A stretch of 16,093 bases of DNA from GCA-020343675 sp964462945 (GTDB lineage: Bacteria; Planctomycetota; Phycisphaerae; Sedimentisphaerales; Anaerobacaceae): the NCBI GenBank assembly GCA_964462945.1, contig CAYWZW010000099.1, positions 1 through 16,093 of the forward strand, read 5' to 3'. Below, in pieces: positions 13,824 through 16,093 of the stretch (position 1 is the first letter of the stretch; each line of letters opens with the position of its first letter). Made by a program: the position numbers and the translations under genes. Below the pieces are notes generated by a model, which was given only the letters and a program-made list of their open reading frames with translations, searched no databases and had not been told where the DNA came from.

Positions 13824-15905
13824 CTATTCCTTTGCGGCTTCCCACCACAATCGCGGATAGTCCTTCCCTTCTAAAATCCACCAGATATCCTCGGTCCCGT
13901 TGGCCGTCTCGCCCACAAAGTCCCACCCGGCATCCAGGAACGTACCGGCCGTCTGCATCTCGGCGGTAGTCATGCCTGTGCCACCGGCACTCGTCGTTTG
14001 GCCTGAGGTATGCATGTCCCAGAAACTGGTGGTGACATCGCCAACATATAAGCCTACGAGCCCGCCGACATCGCTATTTCCTGCGACCGTCCCTGTGCTG
14101 TAGCTCGTGGTAATGCTGCCCGTGTTCCAGCCGACGAGGCCGGCGACACCTTCGCTTCCTGTGACCATCCCTATGCTGTAGCTCGTGATGATGCTGGCGT
14201 GGCCACGATCACCACCAGAGTTGAAGCCGACGAGGCCGCCGACCGGCCTATCTCCTGTGACCGTGCCGGTGCTGTAGCTGCTGGTGATACTGCTGAGGTT
14301 GTCGCCCACAAGGCCTCCAACATACTGACCTCCACTGACTGTGGCGGTGCTGTAGCTCATGGCGATGCTGCCGACGTTGCCATTATCTTCACCGGCGTTG
14401 AAGCCGACGAGGCCGCCGACTGGCCCATCTCCTGTGACCGTGCCGGTAGTGTAATTTGTAGTGATCCTGCCGGCGTTGCTACCCGTGAGGCCACCGATGA
14501 AATTTCCTATTCCATTGATATCTACCGCCTCCAAACCGAGATTTGAAACGTTGGCTCCATGATGCAACTTCCCGAATAGACCCAGGTAGCTCCCACCCTT
14601 GATGGTTAGATGCGATACTGTGTGGCCGCTACCGTCGAAGGTCCCCTCAAACCAAGGAACAACAGCCATAGACCACGTGATGCCCGATAGATCCACAGAC
14701 GCTTCCAGACGGTAATGGGCCAGGGGCTTGAACCACACGCTGCCCAAATCCCGGGCATCCCGAATCAGATACGGCTCTTGGACCGTGCCCAATCCCTTTG
14801 GCATTACCGGGCTTTCGCCAGCATGGTAGCGCAACCGGGGATAATCACTTGGCGATATCTGCCAATAGTTGCAGGTACCGTTGAGCATCTCATCCACAAA
14901 ATCCCATCCTGCATTGAGGTACGTGTTGATGTCCTGCATCTCGGTTGTGGTCAGGCCCGTGCCGCCGTCGCTGGTGGTCTGCCCTGATGTCTTCATATCC
15001 CAGAAACTTGAGGTGATGCTACTGATGTTGTCGCCCACGAGGCCGCCAACATGCGTACTTCCAGTGACCGTGCCAGTGCTGTAGCTCGTGGTGATGTTAC
15101 CCCAATTGCGCCCCACGAGCCCGCCAACAATATGACCTCCACTGACAGTGCCGGCGCTGTAGCTCATGGCGATGCTGCCCGTGTTCCAGCCCACGAGGCC
15201 ACCTACAGAGCGATCTCCTGCGGCCTTGCTGCTGCTGTTGCTTGCGATGATGCTGCCGTCCACGTTCCAGCCCACAAGGCCGCCAACATACTGACCTCCA
15301 CTGACCGCTCCGGTGCTGTAACTCGTGGCGATGCTACCGTCCACGCTCCAGCCCACGAGGCCGCCGACACACTGACCTCCACTGACTGCACCGGTGCTAT
15401 AGCTGGCGGCGATGCTGCCGTCATTGTGACCCACGAGGCCACCGACACAGTCGGTGGTTCCGCTGACCTTTACTGCTTCCAGGCCCACATTGGCAATCCT
15501 TGCTCCAGATCCTAATTGTCCGAACAGACCCAGGAAGCTTATACCTTCGACGGTCAGATGGGAGATCATGTGGCTGTTGCCGTCAAAGACACCGGTGAAG
15601 GGAGTCCCCTCGAAGTAGTGCTTGGTTACGTCGTTGGCGTCCGGAGCGATGACGGCCTTGTCGAAGACCTTTCGGCCGGGGAGGTTGGGGTCCAGGTCGA
15701 TGTCGGCGGTCAGGATGAAGTGCTTGTCGTAATCGCCGGGACTATCGCCCAGCAGCATCAGGTCCTCGGCCGTAGCGATCTGGTACGGGTCGTTAGGCTC
15801 TCCCGTACCGCCGCCGTATTTGGCGTATGCAGGGAAGCTCAAGAGACAGATTGCGACCAGTAAAGGGATTGTCCGCTTGATTTGTGTATTCTTAGCCGTT
15901 GCCAT
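13824..15905 (-). CDS. Secreted GLUG-repeat protein (12 repeats in two duplicated halves)
   Basis: 693 residues with a signal peptide (about 9-28, ending FPAYA). The mature protein starts KYGGGTGEPNDPYQIATAED, typical of planctomycete GLUG proteins. Each half has an entry region (DLMLLGD..YDKHFILTADID or DLGSVWFKPLAHYRLEASVD), an FDG..H..SHLT..G...LGLFG turn, six GLUG repeats of about 25 residues (GGLVGWNTGSITTSYSTGTV type), and a closing SFWDM.TSGQTTS.GGTG..T.EM block with AGWDFV and DYPRL. Repeat arrays lie at about 15443-14970 and 14495-13992. The fold is expected to be a beta-solenoid; such proteins are thought to act in adhesion or at the cell surface, but no enzymatic residues are seen. 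ATG 15905 is chosen with GGAGG 8 bases upstream and the signal peptide directly after; the frame is open to 15965. There is no C-terminal sorting motif. Confidence 0.9.
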   Translation of the reverse strand: MATAKNTQIKRTIPLLVAICLLSFPAYAKYGGGTGEPNDPYQIATAEDLMLLGDSPGDYDKHFILTADIDLDPNLPGRKVFDKAVIAPDANDVTKHYFEGTPFTGVFDGNSHMISHLTVEGISFLGLFGQLGSGARIANVGLEAVKVSGTTDCVGGLVGHNDGSIAASYSTGAVSGGQCVGGLVGWSVDGSIATSYSTGAVSGGQYVGGLVGWNVDGSIIASNSSSKAAGDRSVGGLVGWNTGSIAMSYSAGTVSGGHIVGGLVGRNWGNITTSYSTGTVTGSTHVGGLVGDNISSITSSFWDMKTSGQTTSDGGTGLTTTEMQDINTYLNAGWDFVDEMLNGTCNYWQISPSDYPRLRYHAGESPVMPKGLGTVQEPYLIRDARDLGSVWFKPLAHYRLEASVDLSGITWSMAVVPWFEGTFDGSGHTVSHLTIKGGSYLGLFGKLHHGANVSNLGLEAVDINGIGNFIGGLTGSNAGRITTNYTTGTVTGDGPVGGLVGFNAGEDNGNVGSIAMSYSTATVSGGQYVGGLVGDNLSSITSSYSTGTVTGDRPVGGLVGFNSGGDRGHASIITSYSIGMVTGSEGVAGLVGWNTGSITTSYSTGTVAGNSDVGGLVGLYVGDVTTSFWDMHTSGQTTSAGGTGMTTAEMQTAGTFLDAGWDFVGETANGTEDIWWILEGKDYPRLWWEAAKE

Positions 15906-16018
15906 TTTTTGGTCCTCCCTCCCCCCGTCTTTTAGCCATAGACCAACGCCATACGCCGCACGCACACACCTCGCCAGGAACGATTCGTATGAGAAAAGCC
16001 CGGCGTGGTTCGTATGTA

Positions 16019-16047
16019 AGTGTATGCCATACAGACACTCTTGTCAA
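16019..16047 (-). promoter_or_regulatory. Promoter of the GLUG-repeat protein
   Basis: On the minus strand TTGACA (16047-16042) and TACACT (16024-16019) are 17 bases apart, giving a leader of about 105 bases before ATG 15905. The remaining bases up to 16093 show no gene. Confidence 0.55.
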
Positions 16048-16093
16048 TTGTGGTGACTGATACCATTCCCGTAGTAAGTAATAGACCGAGCGG

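Noticed and set aside
13992..15443. CRISPR-like regular repeats
   Set aside because: The 75-base periodicity is coding GLUG repeats with diverged sequence throughout and no constant repeat/unique spacer alternation; no cas genes are present.
15051..15515. A 154-codon plus-strand frame over the GLUG array
   Set aside because: It is antisense to the repeat protein and simply mirrors its periodicity.

Overview
The window looks like a chromosomal segment of an uncultured planctomycete, most probably of the Phycisphaerae/Sedimentisphaerales type. The evidence is the set of secreted proteins: a subtilase carrying dockerin-like and LamG domains, a PD40-type beta-propeller start, a long GLUG-repeat protein and a clan-A glycosidase. 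It is moderately GC-rich, with AT-rich intergenic islands and many short repeats at gene edges. Taxonomy is inferred from protein style only. Several genes have recognisable sigma70-type -35/-10 boxes and AGGAGG-type ribosome sites, and these were used to choose starts.

Left edge (1-2.7 kb, minus strand): a secreted S8 protease, followed downstream by the start of a second secreted protein that runs off the window.

2.7-6.6 kb (minus strand): a compact operon read from a TTGACA promoter at about 6.6 kb. The order is a sigma-region-4-like HTH protein, an ABC-type ATPase, a GNAT acyltransferase, a ParB-like protein, a DUF1376/YdaU-like replication protein and a decayed AP2-domain fragment. The ATPase and GNAT look like the two halves of the COG2401 family as separate genes. 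ParB, DUF1376 and AP2 pieces are typical of phage early regions, but no integrase, terminase or structural gene is visible. I read this as a domesticated or truncated phage-derived module of unknown function. It is the best candidate here for an undescribed system.

6.7-9.65 kb: a stand-alone SagB-type nitroreductase (plus strand) converges on an AbiEi/AbiEii-like type IV toxin-antitoxin pair (minus strand). The pair's promoter is bracketed by near-perfect palindromes.

9.7-12.1 kb (plus strand): a DUF4186 gene whose reading frame is broken at a run of nine G, then a PfkB sugar kinase and a SEC-C protein in one probable operon.

12.1-16.1 kb (minus strand): a secreted glycosidase-like protein and a 693-residue GLUG-repeat surface protein. 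Between them lies a 379-bp spacer with an unusual nested and interleaved inverted-repeat structure. No tRNA, rRNA, CRISPR array or insertion sequence was recognised.
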